DNA of 35,502 bases, from contig JBBHKE010000473.1 of assembly GCA_037447655.1 (NCBI GenBank), forward strand, positions 207,587 to 243,088, written 5' to 3'. Under the pieces are notes generated by a model. It was given only the letters and a program-made list of their open reading frames with translations. It was not told the origin of the DNA and made no database searches. Below are positions 8,803 to 20,017 of this stretch, piece by piece; the first letter of the stretch is position 1, and every line of letters starts with the position of its first letter. Source of the DNA: Zygnema cylindricum. Taxonomy: Eukaryota; Streptophyta; Zygnematophyceae; Zygnematales; Zygnemataceae. The translations under genes and the position numbers were made by a program.

Positions 8803-11142
8803 CGTTGTTGTTCAAATCGTGCGATTTTTCAATTTTTCCGATTTCTACGTATAATTCATGAGTGTTGAAAAAATCGCAAAACAACGCGATGTACTTTCAG
8901 TCTGATAAAATGAACGGACAATTTTCGAAAAAGTTCCAATATTTTCCGTAAAATATACATTTTTTTACACAAATGTATGGAATTTGACGAAAGCATACTT
9001 CGCATTTATTAGCACTATTTGTCCGGTAAACAGAGCAAAAATTTCACGGAACATGTACATAATTTTATCGAAAATGTACGGATATTTTTGGAAAGAGACG
9101 TTGAAATGTCACACTTTTTGCGCGCATTAAATTTGAAAATTGTACGAACGTCTTTTTCAAAACATTTTGAAAGAAGCCACCATGGAATGTTGAAAACAAA
9201 ACCGCAAGGAAGCCGCCTCCCTATATCCTACCCTCCTCCCATCCAAGCTTTTTACTTTCTTCCCTTCCAGACTTCGACAGAAGCAACCATGCCTAAAAAT
9301 CGAAGAGAGGAGTGGGAGCACGTGAATGCTGCAAACGATGGGATTCTTTTGCCCAACTGATTATGCGTGCTGGAATTCTTGTGGCCAACCGATTGTGCGT
9401 TTGCATTTATTGCAACTTCGAATATAACGCCCCACAACAAGGATCCTAAATCATCTCTTTGGAAATGTTGGAGTGGAGGGATTAGAGTCGGCACGATGTA
9501 TCCATCCGAGGTGAAGGAGGAGTTTGGCGCATTAAAAAACCAAAAATCTGCAAATTCCTCTCAAAAACGTGTAATAAGCGACTTGGATGAACTTAACAAC
9601 AATTTTCCACCGATTTCGAGTACGGAATTAAGAGGTGTGCATACTATAATAAAATATGCATTTAACAAGCATAATAAAAAAGAGGTAGATTTAGCCTGAG
9701 CCACGTCTTTCTTCGCTGATGGATTGCCATTCGGACTTTTAGAGGACCCATATTTTAAGGCATGAATGAAATAAGACCGGCGATGTAGGTGGATCTTACA
9801 AGTTACCAACCTGTAGTGCAATGAGAAATCGTCTCCTATTACAGACTTAGGCGAAGGTGAAAAAAGATTTTGAAGTTATGTGGAAACAATTCATGTCACC
9901 GATGCCAGGATCACATCAAACAGGTGGACACCAGTTGACGATAAATCTCTCCTAAATATTTTAATTATCGCCCCGAAATGTAACATGTTCTTAACGGTAG
10001 AAGACACGAGTGGGAAAATTAAGGACGCCGACTACATATGTAGGGCGTTGGAAAAGGGAATACTTACGGTAGGGCTGGAGAATGTGGTGTATATTAGTAC
10101 TGCTTCAGCCCCAGTATACAAGGTTGCAGCCTCGTTGCTCGTGACAAAGCACCTTTCTATTACGTGGACGCCATGCCCTGCACATATTCTCAACTTGATG
10201 CTGGATGATTGGAGTAGGTTGACATTTATCTCCAAACCTGTCCAAAAGGCAAAATAAATTTTGAAATTCATCACTAATCATAGCATGAGTGTAACCATGT
10301 TCAATAAATTTCTCAATTTTGGATTTTGAAACCAAGAGAGACTAGGGTTGTTACACATTTTATTATGCTCCAAAGGTTATTAGATGTGAAAGAGAGTTTG
10401 GAGCGTTTGTTGTTTGATGACAAATTCAAGGAATGGGTGGGCAAGCCTATGACTAAGACAAAGAGGGCTAAGAGTGGGTGCGACATTTTGAGCACAGAGT
10501 TTTGGGTTAGAGTGATTGAGGTCGTGTCAAATTTCATTACCTGTGGTGTGGTTGATGAGGGAATGCGACAAAGGTGGCCCGAATGTGGGGAAGGTTTACC
10601 CAATATTTTACGCAATTGGACAGTTTTCTGGAGATATTAACTTACGATGGAGGAGATAATATTCATGAGGGCATGCAGATTTTGGAAGAGTTGAAGATAG
10701 CTTGGGTGGCGAGGTGGAAAAAGGCACATAACCCTATTTATGCTGCCGGCTTTGTACTCGATCCGGAGTATCAAAGAGAGTAAAGATAAACGAGAGAGAT
10801 ATATGTATTTTTTTTTAATTAATGTGGTTAAGGATGTCACCTATGAAGAGATATAATAGCATGGGAAAAAGAGGATGGGGAGGTAATGGAAAAAAAAATT
10901 GGATGAAGACATCGTGGACTTCAATGTAGGGGAAAAAGATTTAGAGTAGAGATAGATGAAAGATATGTATTCATTTTTTGGATTAATGTGATTGAACTTC
11001 TTTTTATAATTTTGTTTTTTTATGTCGTGCAATGTTGAATGTGAAAAATGTCATTTGTACATGGTCTGTACTTTATTTTTTTGCAGTCCTATACTGTCTG
11101 AGAAAAAGAGAGAGAAGGCGGCCATGGTTGTCCCTCAAATAG
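8803..11142 (+). mobile_element. hAT transposon copy 1, 3' end deleted
   Basis: It starts with CGTTGTTGTTCAAATCG directly after GAATAAAG and is colinear with the longer copy at 17296-20517. Two deletions separate it from that copy. One, at about 10772, removes the transposase C-terminal region. The other, at about 11142, removes some 360 bp including the right terminus and right target duplication, after which the shared flank (TCATAAAGACATT...) resumes. It therefore lacks a right end and cannot be mobilised. Confidence 0.75.
9289..10783 (+). pseudogene. Broken hAT transposase (DUF659 region), copy 1
   Basis: The reading frame starts MPKNRREEWEHV, like the N-terminus of plant BED-finger hAT transposases, and soon hits a stop; a CVCIYC remnant of the zinc finger follows in another frame. 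Later fragments match the DUF659 core in order: FFADGLPFGLLEDPYF (about 9700-9760), then 9880-10257 with the signature series ...PVDDKSLLNILI..., MFLTVEDTSG, YICRALEK, VGLENVVYI, TWTPCPAHILNLMLDDW. Beyond 10326 come TRVVTHFIMLQRLL and an ARWKKAHNPIYAAGFVLDPEYQ segment. Several stops and frameshifts separate these pieces. The C-terminal dimerisation domain is absent because of a deletion just after EYQ. A TTCCCTTCCAG acceptor-like site before the ATG suggests a 5' UTR intron originally. Confidence 0.85.
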
Positions 11143-11371
11143 AAAATCATAAAGACATTCTAAGAATAAATCGCACTAAATTATATTTTGTCACGGCTCA
11201 TTCTCACACGTTGAGGTAAATGGCAATACAGTAGCTACACTAATCAATGAAACTTCATCCTTTAGACAAGGGGGCACAGAACTGATTCGCCAAAAGCTAT
11301 AGTCAACTTGTTGAAATGGTTTACCGCTAACCGTTTGACCGAAGACCGTCAGAGCCCGGTAATGTACTTTA
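11143..11371. repeat. Duplicated flank, copy 1
   Basis: This sequence is shared with 20526-20745. Both begin near TCATAAAGACATT, share ATTCGCCAAAAGCTA and GTTGAAATGGTT in the same order, and end at a TA where a MITE begins. It lies outside the hAT element, as judged from the right terminus and duplication preserved in the other copy. The two loci therefore arose by duplicating a segment that already contained the insertion, not by two independent insertions. Confidence 0.75.
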
Positions 11372-11635
11372 CACCGTGAATCGCCATTAGCGTAATCAAA
11401 CAATCAGCGTTTTTTACGCTAATTGGGGTATTAGTTTTTTCCAAAAACACATTTCTCTACTTTATCATCAACTCTAATATGTAAACTACTTTGTAAAGTT
11501 TTTCGGCGCATAATATATCCTCACTAAAATATGTGCATGTACGAAATTGCTCAAATCGTACGCCGTCGCGTTTTTTTGACATCCACGTATGCCGGAAAAT
11601 ATTTGCGCAGTTACATGTTAGCGCAATTACGGTGT
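11372..11635. mobile_element. TA-flanked MITE, copy 2 (right end uncertain)
   Basis: The left tip CACCGTGAATCGCCATTAGC follows TA at 11370-11371 and belongs to the same family as the element at 7647. A possible inverted right tip (TTAGCGCAATTACGGTGT) ends at 11635, but this stretch can also be aligned with the interior of the copy at 20746. It may therefore be a deletion derivative whose true right end is lost. The internal AAATCGTACGCCGTCG string is shared with that copy. Confidence 0.55.
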
Positions 11636-12100
11636 TATAAACCACGATCAATCTAACGCTCACAAAAAATACTCACAAGTTACAACGAAAGCAAACAATC
11701 ACAGTTTAAAAAAAAAAAGACATAGAAGTTCAACAAAATACAAGTATATTTTACTGGAGTTTTTCCCACTTACAAAATATTTCCTCACTCACTCCCTCAC
11801 TAACTCACATTGCTAACTCTGATCACTACCACTGGTAATGTTCCCTAAATACTTTCCGAGGCATAAACAACTAACTGCCACAAAAGCACACTAGGAATCT
11901 GTCGAATAAACATCGCAGTCCACATGCGAACGTGCGCCGTACAAAACACATTGGCGCACGGAGTATTTCACGCCACGCAGAACAAGACACGAGGAACTGG
12001 AACTTCACGGTATGCAACACACCAGCATTTAACACAAAGTAGTCACACTAAAACGTTACACTACGGTACATGACCAAACGACACCGATGAAACTATAATG
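11636..12100. other. Spacer with no gene
   Basis: AT-rich DNA between the MITE and the decayed copia LTR. It contains an A-run near 11708 and a CACTCACTCCCTCACTAACTCAC patch near 11785. No ORF of note and no recognised element ends. Confidence 0.4.
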
Positions 12101-13150
12101 TGTATAAATTGATGGTTCGTTTAGTATTTTCTAGGTCTAAAAAAAAATGCAAAAAAAAAGCCAAGGCAGTCAGCCTCTAACTTCTCTCTTCAACTCCCAC
12201 ACTTGTTGCAGTCACTGAAAGTCGAAGATGAAGCTAGAGCCATGGCTGCCTATGCTATCCTGAGATTTATGGGTAGTAGATGAGTTGATTTACGGTAGTA
12301 AATTAGTTGATTTACTAAAAGTAAAGCTGTCGGAACCAAGATTTGATCCTCGTACCTACCGGCCGTCAAAGCTGCCGGTAGCGGGTAGCTCTATCCATTT
12401 AGTCTATGACTAGTGTTAGATTATATTGTGTTTGATAATTACATAAATATTTCTACGCTGACAAATTCATTTAACGGAAACTATTTACGGGATACATAGG
12501 TTCGGTTATGTAAAAGTACAGATTAAGGTACGCACAAGAATTAAGTACATCGCATTTGTTTCGATAGCAAAAGGAATACCGCGCAAGTATTTATTACGGC
12601 TACGATTAAATCTGCATTTAATCGAACGGCCATAATGAATGCTGAGATCTCGGAAGAGGATTTCGGCAGTTTTTGGTCATCGACACATCGGATGACACGT
12701 GGCACAATGACATTGGATTGCGGCATCTCCACGGATTAAGGGAGCAAATCCGGATATACTACGTGTCGAAATTTAGGCAATGTCATACAGTATCCGTACA
12801 GAAAGTACACCGGCAACTGTACTTTTGTGTATGGAAGAGCAATATGATTGGTTACGTACATTAGTAGATAGAGTTTGTGGGAGAGATAGGACTTAGAAAA
12901 ATTGGTAGATAGGACCCTCTCTCCCAAAGAGCTTCTATACAAAAGGTCAACTTTGACCCTCCCTAACTGACTTCTCATGGGAGCAAATTCAGAGATTCTT
13001 TTTGCTATCGACTCAAGGGAGTCTTGCTTTCACAAGGGTGAAGGTTATCAGAGTTTTTGTCCGCCAGGGTGGCAATTATTCTTGCTAAAACACAAAGGGG
13101 TCAGAGTTATCCTAGACGCTTCTTGCAAGCTCTCGTTTCTGAGGACCTTT
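12101..13150 (+). repeat. Decayed 5' LTR of a copia element
   Basis: Colinear over its length with the LTRs of the intact element at 23790. It begins TGTATAAATTGATGG... followed by the shared TAGTATTTTCTAGGT, then CTTGTTGCAGTCACTG, GCCATGGCTGCCT, a GATTTGATCC block and the hairpin GTACAGAAAGTAC...GTACTTT followed by GATTGG. It ends just before the gag homology. It is much more diverged than the LTRs of the intact copy, so the insertion is older. The matching 3' LTR is not in the window. Confidence 0.8.
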
Positions 13151-15492
13151 GGAGGTCTCAAAGTTTCAGGTTATGGGTCCACCCTCTAGGGTACCCATCT
13201 TTAATGGAACTAGTTTCATATATTGGGAAAGTATGATGACAGCGGCTATATGCGAGAAAAGGTTTTGGGGGGTAGTGAGTGGACGAGTGGGGCGTCGATC
13301 AAGTCTTGGAATCCCTCCAGGGTTTGGAGAAAGTAAATTCACAAGGAAAGCAAATTCATCTTCAACGGAGGAGACAAACGAAGGAGAGGTGGTGGAGAAA
13401 GGAAAAGAGAAGGAGACGACCACACCAATAGGAACTGGTTTAGCATTCATGTCACCTATTGCGAGGAACGAGGAGAATCATACTAATACCTAGGACTTTA
13501 ACAATATGGCGGCAAAGCACTTCATCCTCCGCCATCTTACTCAAGGGCTTGCATATCCTCATTTGCAGCTAGAAAGGGCATCCAATCTTTGGATGGCTCT
13601 CATACAGATGTACCGAAGTGGTAAGATTCAGCAACAACAGTTGGCTGATGAGAAAGTTAAGGAGTATGTATACAAAGGGGGGAAGATGTTGGATTTTTGC
13701 AATAAGCTTGCTACACTTTTCATGGAGCTAGAGAGTGCGGGAAAAGATTTTAGTGAAAAATAAAAGGTCAACTGTTTACTGATGAAGTTACCCGATGAGT
13801 TCGACAACATAGTCAACCGTGTGCAGGACTTGCCGGACTCAAGGTGGATATGGAACTCAGTGGCAGGGATGATTCTCCTTCGGGAGAATACGATTGAGAT
13901 CCGAAGGGGAGGAAAGAGTGGGTAAGCCTTGGCAGCTGCGATCGATTGGAGGAACAAATATTCCCGAAAATCGGTCGGAAACTATGGGTGGAGGGAGCAG
14001 AAAAATCTGACCGACGAGTTTGGACCAAGGGCTCCCAAAGGTTTATGTCATTTTGTAAGAAACCGGGGCGCTATATGGTAGAGTGCACTAAGCTAGCTAA
14101 GCTTTGGTTAAAGGAGGGGCATACTCGTGGAAACCCGAGAGGAAAGAAAAAGGCAATTGTGACACAAATACATGAGGCAGAATCCAAGGACGAGGACGAT
14201 GAGCTCCTATTGGATGAGGAGTTGGAGGCAAAAAACGAGGTCAAAATTCCATGAAGGCAGAAATGTGCTTACGGTGGATTGAAAGGTGAAGCAGGATGGA
14301 TTATAGATTCAGGTGCCTCCATGCACATGTGTAAGGATAAGCACCTGTTCACTAAGATTTCCACCGTAGAGATAGAGTACGGGGATGGGAGGATAGTCAG
14401 TACTACTCGTGTAGGATCGTAGATGTGAAAGTGTTAGTAGAAGGAAAGACATCTATACTAACATTCTCTGATGTATTATATATTCCGGAGCTGAACAAAA
14501 ACCTCATCTTTACATCCGTATTAGATGATAAGGGTTTTTTTACAAGTAATAGAGAAGGAGTCTTTACTGCTAGTTTTGAGGAGGAGGTCTATTTCATTAC
14601 TGAGAAAGGTAGCCAAAGGATGTTTAGGCTTATTTTAAGTAATAAAACAAAGAAACTTTATTATGCTGGTGTTTATGATATTATGATGTGGCATAACAGG
14701 CTTGGGCATGTGAATCTAGATAAGTTAAGAGAGATGAAGAAGATGGGAGTGGTGGAAGGGATTCAATTCAGTGAGAGTGATAATATAAGTGATTGAAGTG
14801 GATGTGCTCAAGGTAAAGCACATAGATTACACTTTCCCAAAACACCCACCTATAAGGGAGAAAAAAATCTAGATTTAGTACACACAGGTATTTAGGGACC
14901 GGCTAAAGTGCCCTTACCGAGGGGAAGAGATTTATGATGACTATCACTGATTATTGGTCTCAGTATTCCAGGGTGTATTTTTTGAAAAACAAGTCCGAAG
15001 CTCAAGATTGTTTTAGACAATATAAAGCATGGAGCGAAAAACTCCATGAAACTCCAATGAAGAGAATAAGGAGTGATAGTGGTGGAGAGTATACTTCTAA
15101 CCAGTTTGAGGATTTTCTGAGGGAAGATGGGGTCCAACACCAAAAGACAGTTCCAGAAAACCCGGAACAGAATTGGGTAGCTGAAAGGTTAAATAGAACA
15201 CTAAGTGATAGTGCTAGAAGTATGTTGTCAGATAAGAAGATAGGAAAAAGGTTTTGGGGAGAAGCAATGAACTGTGCTAATTACCTCAAAAATAGAGTTC
15301 TTACTTCAGCTATAAAAGATCAAACACCTTATGAGAGATGGACAGGCCGGAAACCAAACATATCTCACTTAAAGGTTTTCGGAAGTCAAGTATTCAGTCT
15401 AGATACTGATCGGTCCAATTGGAAGCTAGATCCTAAAGGAAAACCGGGATACTTATTAGGATATGATGAGGATGTTGATCGAAGGTTAATCT
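13151..15492 (+). pseudogene. Broken copia gag-pol, cut at the N run
   Basis: Homologous to residues 1 to about 775 of the intact gag-pol at 24818. Gag fragments (VMGPPSRVPIFNG, then ILRHLTQGLAYPHL) come first. The zinc knuckle (FCKKPGRYMVEC, near 14050) is put out of frame by a lost T. The protease region keeps IDSGASMHMC near 14300. The GAG-pre-integrase HNRLGHVNLDKL is at about 14690. The integrase core at 14934-15490 keeps RSDSGGEYTS and VAERLNR, but the Asn normally before the GVAER motif's Gly site is disturbed (QNWVAERL instead of QNGVAERL). Stops occur at about 13491, 13760, 13923, 14252, 14420 and 14795. Homology stops at the N run, so reverse transcriptase, RNase H and the 3' LTR are missing here. 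It codes for no working protein. Confidence 0.88.
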
Positions 15493-15502
15493 NNNNNNNN
15501 NN
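15493..15502. other. Assembly gap (10 N)
   Basis: Ten N residues interrupt the decayed copia element inside its integrase C-terminal part. The sequence beyond is unrelated, so the true gap is likely larger than ten bases or joins non-adjacent contigs. A full copia of this family would need about 3 kb more here. Confidence 0.95.
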
Positions 15503-15816
15503 TCCCGTATAACATACAAAACGTATGTTATCCGTATGACATACCCGGATGAAAGTGGATGAAAACTTGATACCTTATTTGCTAAAGTTGGTATCAACAA
15601 GTGCCGCTAATCACGCTTGCATGGCATGCACTGCTTAATATGCATTGTTTGCGTAACTTGGAAAACTAGTTTAGCGTTTTTTAGCAATTACTTAAAGGTA
15701 GGCATGATAAGGCATGTATTTTTTTGTTTTTCGATAATGTATATTGCGTCAAACGTGCAAAAAGCGCAATTTACTCACCATTCTTTTATTTCACAAATTT
15801 GAAAGTGAACAACTAT
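15503..15816. mobile_element. Right end of a hAT-type element, cut by the gap
   Basis: The sequence ends GTGAACAACTATG at 15816, the same right terminus as the hAT MITE ending at 17145. Its partner left terminus is not in the window, presumably lost in the N gap. The following GTTGAAAT would be its target duplication. The start is rich in ACATAC/GTATGTTATC imperfect palindromes. No ORF is recognisable. Confidence 0.5.
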
Positions 15817-15834
15817 GGTTGAAATCGTTTATTC

Positions 15835-17205
15835 CATAGTTCAAAAGTAGGTGAAAGTAGGCCCATACAGTATGCCTATTGTATGCAAAACATACAATAT
15901 GCCCTTAAGACCCATATTGTATTGGTCGAAAAATGAAAAAAAAGGTTAAGAGGGTTGAGTTGCACATCGATCGATAGAGAATTAAACGGCATGTCTAAAT
16001 TTTGAAAAAAAATTGGATAAAAAATATTTTTTCTGTGAATTTTGAGGTGTTATTTATTTCAACCGTCAGATTTAGACGATCGGACGGTCGCTGATCAAAG
16101 TTGCGATCTTAAGAAGATCACATGAAAAGCCAATAACACAACTTACGATAGGACAATTTGTCATATTAGCGTCTGCAATTTTGAAGGCCACACTAAATAA
16201 AGCCTCAAATTGACCAACCAAGTTGCCCGTCCGCGTTTTTTCTTTTTTTTCCGGGGTTTTTTTCCGGCGGAATGTCATCCTACGCCGAGTCAGTTCGCTA
16301 AAAAATTTCGTCAGGTGGCGTGCGCTGTACTATGATCATACGTCATATTCGTACGATCGTACAAGAGTGTCCGCAACTCAAACCCATACAGTATGCCTAC
16401 TCTACGCGAGTTTAGTGCCAAGCATAGTTGTTCAAATCGCGCGATTTTTTCCTTTTTTGCGATTGAAACGTATAATTCGTGACTTTTGAAAAAATCGAAA
16501 AAAAACGTGTACTGTAAACTGAAACTGAAATTTAACGGCAACCTGTAAACTAATTACTGTAACTGTACATTTTTTTACGGATATGTACGGAATATAACGG
16601 GAAATATGCGTCGCACTTATTGGTACTTTCTGTTCAGTGAACTGAACAGAAATACCACGGAAGTTGTACGTTATATAATCGAAAATGTACGGACATTTTC
16701 GAAAAGAGACGTTGAACGTCACATTATTTCGCGCGTTCAGTTTGAAATTTGTACGGGCGTCTTCTTCAATTTTTTTTGAAAGAAGACGCCATGGAACAGA
16801 GACGAAATTGCATAAAATTTTGTCTTCGTGGCCTTCGAACCCGGGTACGTCAAGCGCGAATATAGACCCTAAGGTGAACGACAGGACTACCATTTGGTAA
16901 AAGAATTCCGGTATCAACAGAAATTGTGAAAAAATATTAAACAGTTTATTATTTTACCATTCATTTAACGCGAAAAACTTGCAAACTGCGTTTTATGTAA
17001 TAGTTTTTTGTTTTTTTATGTACGGAATAGTACGGAAGGAAATTCATTAACGATTTTTTGCGATTTGATCAAAAGGTTCAATGCGTTTGTTACGTATAAT
17101 TCGTCACGTACGGTACGTTCGCACTAATCGCCGTGAACAACTATGGTGCCAAGTTTTGTGCGCCTACCAAAGGCTTACCATAAAAACGCCTACTTTTGAA
17201 CTATG
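15835..17205. mobile_element. hAT MITE, outer element with nested insertion
   Basis: The tips are CATAGTTCAAAAGTAGG on the left and its exact inverted complement on the right (CCTACTTTTGAACTATG). A perfect 8-bp duplication GTTTATTC flanks it (15827-15834 and 17206-17213). It spans 1371 bp but contains another hAT element plus its duplication (731 bp); the original was about 640 bp. There is no coding content. It interrupts sequence that continues as the right part of a hAT relative ending at 17287. Confidence 0.88.
16423..17145. mobile_element. hAT MITE, inner element (723 bp)
   Basis: The tips are CATAGTTGTTCA at the left and its inverted complement TGAACAACTATG at the right. A perfect 8-bp duplication GTGCCAAG flanks it (16415-16422 and 17146-17153). 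The left subterminal sequence (CGCGCGATTTTTTCC..., ACGTATAATTCGTGAC) matches the starts of the elements at 8303, 8803 and 17296, so it is a short relative of the hAT family whose transposase remnants lie nearby. It is non-coding; the frames inside are random. Confidence 0.9.
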
Positions 17206-17213
17206 GTTTATTC

Positions 17214-17287
17214 AAATCGTTCAATGCGTTACTTACGTATAATTCACGCGATTGAATCGTTAGTACTATACGGTTTGGACAACTATG
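17214..17287. mobile_element. Right-end remnant of a small hAT element
   Basis: It matches the last part of the 492-bp element at 8303-8794 (GTTACTTACGTATAATT, CGTTAGTACTATACGG, then GGACAACTATG) and is followed by AAATAAAG (17288-17295), one base different from GAATAAAG. The outer MITE at 15835 is inserted in it. It shows that copy 2 of the duplicated segment also had the small element directly before the long hAT. Confidence 0.65.
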
Positions 17288-17780
17288 AAATAAAGCGTTG
17301 TTGTTCAAATCGTGCGATTTTTTCATCTTTACCGATTTCTACTTACAATTCGTGACTTTTGGAAAAATCGCAAAAAAACGTGGAGTATTTTTTGTCCGGT
17401 AAACTGAACGGAAAATTTACGGAATATTACAATATTTTCCGTAAAAATATACAGTTTTTTACACAAATGTATGGAATTTGACGAAAACATACGTCGCAGT
17501 TGTTAGCACTTTTGTCCAATAAACTCAGCAAAAATTTCACAAAACATGTGCGTAATTTTATCGAAAATGTACGGAAATTCTCGAAAGAGACGTTGAAATG
17601 TCACACTTTTTGAGCGCATTAAATTTGAAAATTGTACGTACGTCTTCTTCAACTTTTTTTGAAAGAAGCCGCCATGGAATGTTGAAAATGAAACCGTGAG
17701 GAAGCCGCCTCCCTATATCCTACCCTCCTCCCTCCCAAGCTTTTTACTTTTTTCCCTTCCAGGCTTCGACAGAAGCAACC

Positions 17781-19805
17781 ATGCTCAGAAATCGAGAAGA
17801 GGAGTGGGAGCACGTGAAGGCTGCAAACGATGGGATTTTTTAACTAACTGATTATGCGTGGTGGGATTCTTGTGGCCAACTGAATATGTGTTTGTATTTA
17901 TTGCAACTTCGAATATAACGCCCTAGCAATAAGGATTAGAAATCTTCTCATTGGAAATGTTAGGAGTGGTGGGATTAGAGCAGACACAATGTATCCAGCC
18001 AAGGTGAAGGAGGAGTTTAGCGCATAAAAAAACAAAAAATCTGCAAATTCCTCTAACAAACGTGTAATGTGCGACTTGGATGAACTCACCAGCAATTTTC
18101 CACCGATTTCGAGTACCAAAGTAAAGGTGTGCAGACTATAATAAAATATGCATTTAACAAACATAATAAAAAAAGGTAGATTTAGCCTAGGCCACGACTT
18201 TCTTCGCCAATGGATTGCCATTTAGACTTTTAGTGGATTTATAATTGAAGGCAGGGATGAAATTAGACCGGTGATATAGGTGGATCTTACAAGTTACCAA
18301 TCCGTAGTGCAATGAGAAATCGTCTCTTATTAGAGACTTAGGCGAAGGTGAAGAAAGATTTGAAAGTTATGTGGAAATTATTCATGTCACCCGTGTCAAG
18401 ATCACATCAGGCGGGGGGACAGCTGTTGACGATAGATCTCTCATAAAAATTTTAGTTGTCACCCCGAAAGGTGACATGTTTTTGACTGTAGAAGACACGA
18501 GTGGGCAATTTAAGAACGTCGACTACATATGTAAGGCGTTGGAAAAGGGAGAACTTACAGTAGGGGTGGAGAATGTGGTGTAAATTATTATTGATTCAGC
18601 CCTAGTTTACAAGCCTGCAACCTCATTGCTCGTGGCAAAGCACCCTTCTATCACGTGGACGCCATGCGCTGCACATATTCTTAACTTGATGTTGGAAGAT
18701 TGGAGTAGGTTGACATTTATCTCCAAACCTATCCGAGAGGCAAAAGAAATTCTGAAATTCATCACTTATCATAGCATGAGTGTAACCATGTTCAATAAAA
18801 TTTCTCAAATTCGGCTTCTAAAACCTGGAGAGACTAGGTTTGTTACAAATTTTATTATGCTATAGAGGTTATTTATTGTGAAAGAGAGTCTGGAGCGTTT
18901 GGTGTTTGATGACAAATTCAAGGAATGGGTGGGCCAACCTATGTACATGAGAAAGAGGGCTAAGATTGGGTGCGACATTTTGAGCACAAAGTTTTGGGAT
19001 AGAGTGACAAAGGTCGTGTCAATTTCATAACCTGTGGAGTGGATGATGAGGGAATGCGACAAAAGTGGCCCGAATGTGGGGAAGGTTTACCACGGTTTTT
19101 ACGCGATTAGATAGTTTTTCGAAAATTTAGCAAACGATGGAGGAGATAATATTCATCAGGGCATGTAAATTTTGGAAGAGTTGAAGATAGCTTGGGTGAC
19201 GAGGTGGAAAATGGCGCATAACCCCATTTATGCGGCCGACTTTGTACTCGATCTGGAGTATCAAAGTCAGGCATATAGGCAACATTCAAACGCGACAGCT
19301 ATGTAAGGTTTTTAGACAATGTTGGAGAGGATGCTTCCAAATGTGGAAGAGCAAGAAGATACCTGCGCACAGTTGTCAAAATATAGAGGTATTTATACAG
19401 TTGTCAAAATATAGAGGGATCCAGGGAGTTTTTGATAGGGAAGTAACAATATCTTGTGCAATGAAGATGCTAGCGTGGAAATGGTGGCAAGAGTTTGGGT
19501 CTACCACTTCTATCTTGTAGAAAGTAGCAGTAAAAATATTTGCACAGTGCTCAGTTGCCAGCTCCTATAAGCGAAATTGGTCAACATATGACCATATACA
19601 CTCTAAGGAGAGAAATTGATTAATGGCTAAAAACGCAAATGATATGGTATGGGTCTTTAATAATCTCAGAATGTTAAAGAAGACTAAGGATGTTAGTATT
19701 GAAGAGAACATGATGGCATGGGAAGAAGAGGAAGAGGAGGTAGGGGAAGAGGATTTGGATGAAGACATCATCGACTTTGATGTAGGGGAAGAGGATTTAG
19801 AGTAA
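17781..19805 (+). pseudogene. Broken hAT transposase, copy 2 (with C-terminal region)
   Basis: It starts MLRNREEEWEHV (BED-finger transposase-like). DUF659 fragments at 18371-18583 include MFLTVEDTSG, YICKALEKGELTVG and VENVV; 18626-18865 gives TWTPCAAHILNLMLEDW, then LLKPGETRFVTNFIML. The C-terminal dimerisation region survives in pieces: AWKWWQEFGSTTSIL, then CSVASSYKRNWSTYDHIHSKERN (about 19545-19618) before a TGA where the family normally continues with an Arg or Lys. MVWVFNNLRML follows. The tail (19700-19805) is strongly acidic (WEEEEEEVGEEDLDEDI). Stops and frameshifts throughout make it non-functional. It is better preserved at the C-terminus than copy 1. Confidence 0.88.
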
Positions 19806-20017
19806 AGATAAACGAGAGAGATATATATGTATTTTTTTTTTGGATTAATGTGGCTAAGAATGTCTGCTATGAAGAGACATAATAGCATGGGAAAAAGAGG
19901 ATGGGGAGGTAATGGAAAAAAAATTATTATGAAGAAATCATGGACTTCAATGTGGGGGAAGAATATTTAGAGTAAAGATAGATGAAAGAGATGTATTCGT
20001 TTTTTGGATTAATGGAA
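19679..20017 (+). repeat. Tandem duplication of the hAT acidic tail and 3' UTR
   Basis: Two units of about 170 bp, roughly 19679-19849 and 19850-20017. Each contains GAAGAGA(A)CAT, a GCATGGGAA purine-rich block, a GAAGA..ATC..GACTT stretch, TTTAGAGTAAAGATA and a T-run with GGATTAATG. The first unit includes the last transposase codons and stop; the second lies after the stop and has lost its frame. A remnant of the same duplication is visible at 10785-11000 in copy 1, so it predates the segment duplication. Confidence 0.75.

Noticed and set aside
11636-12100. Third hAT or MITE terminus
   Set aside because: No inverted partner or target duplication could be found for the short tip-like strings in this stretch.
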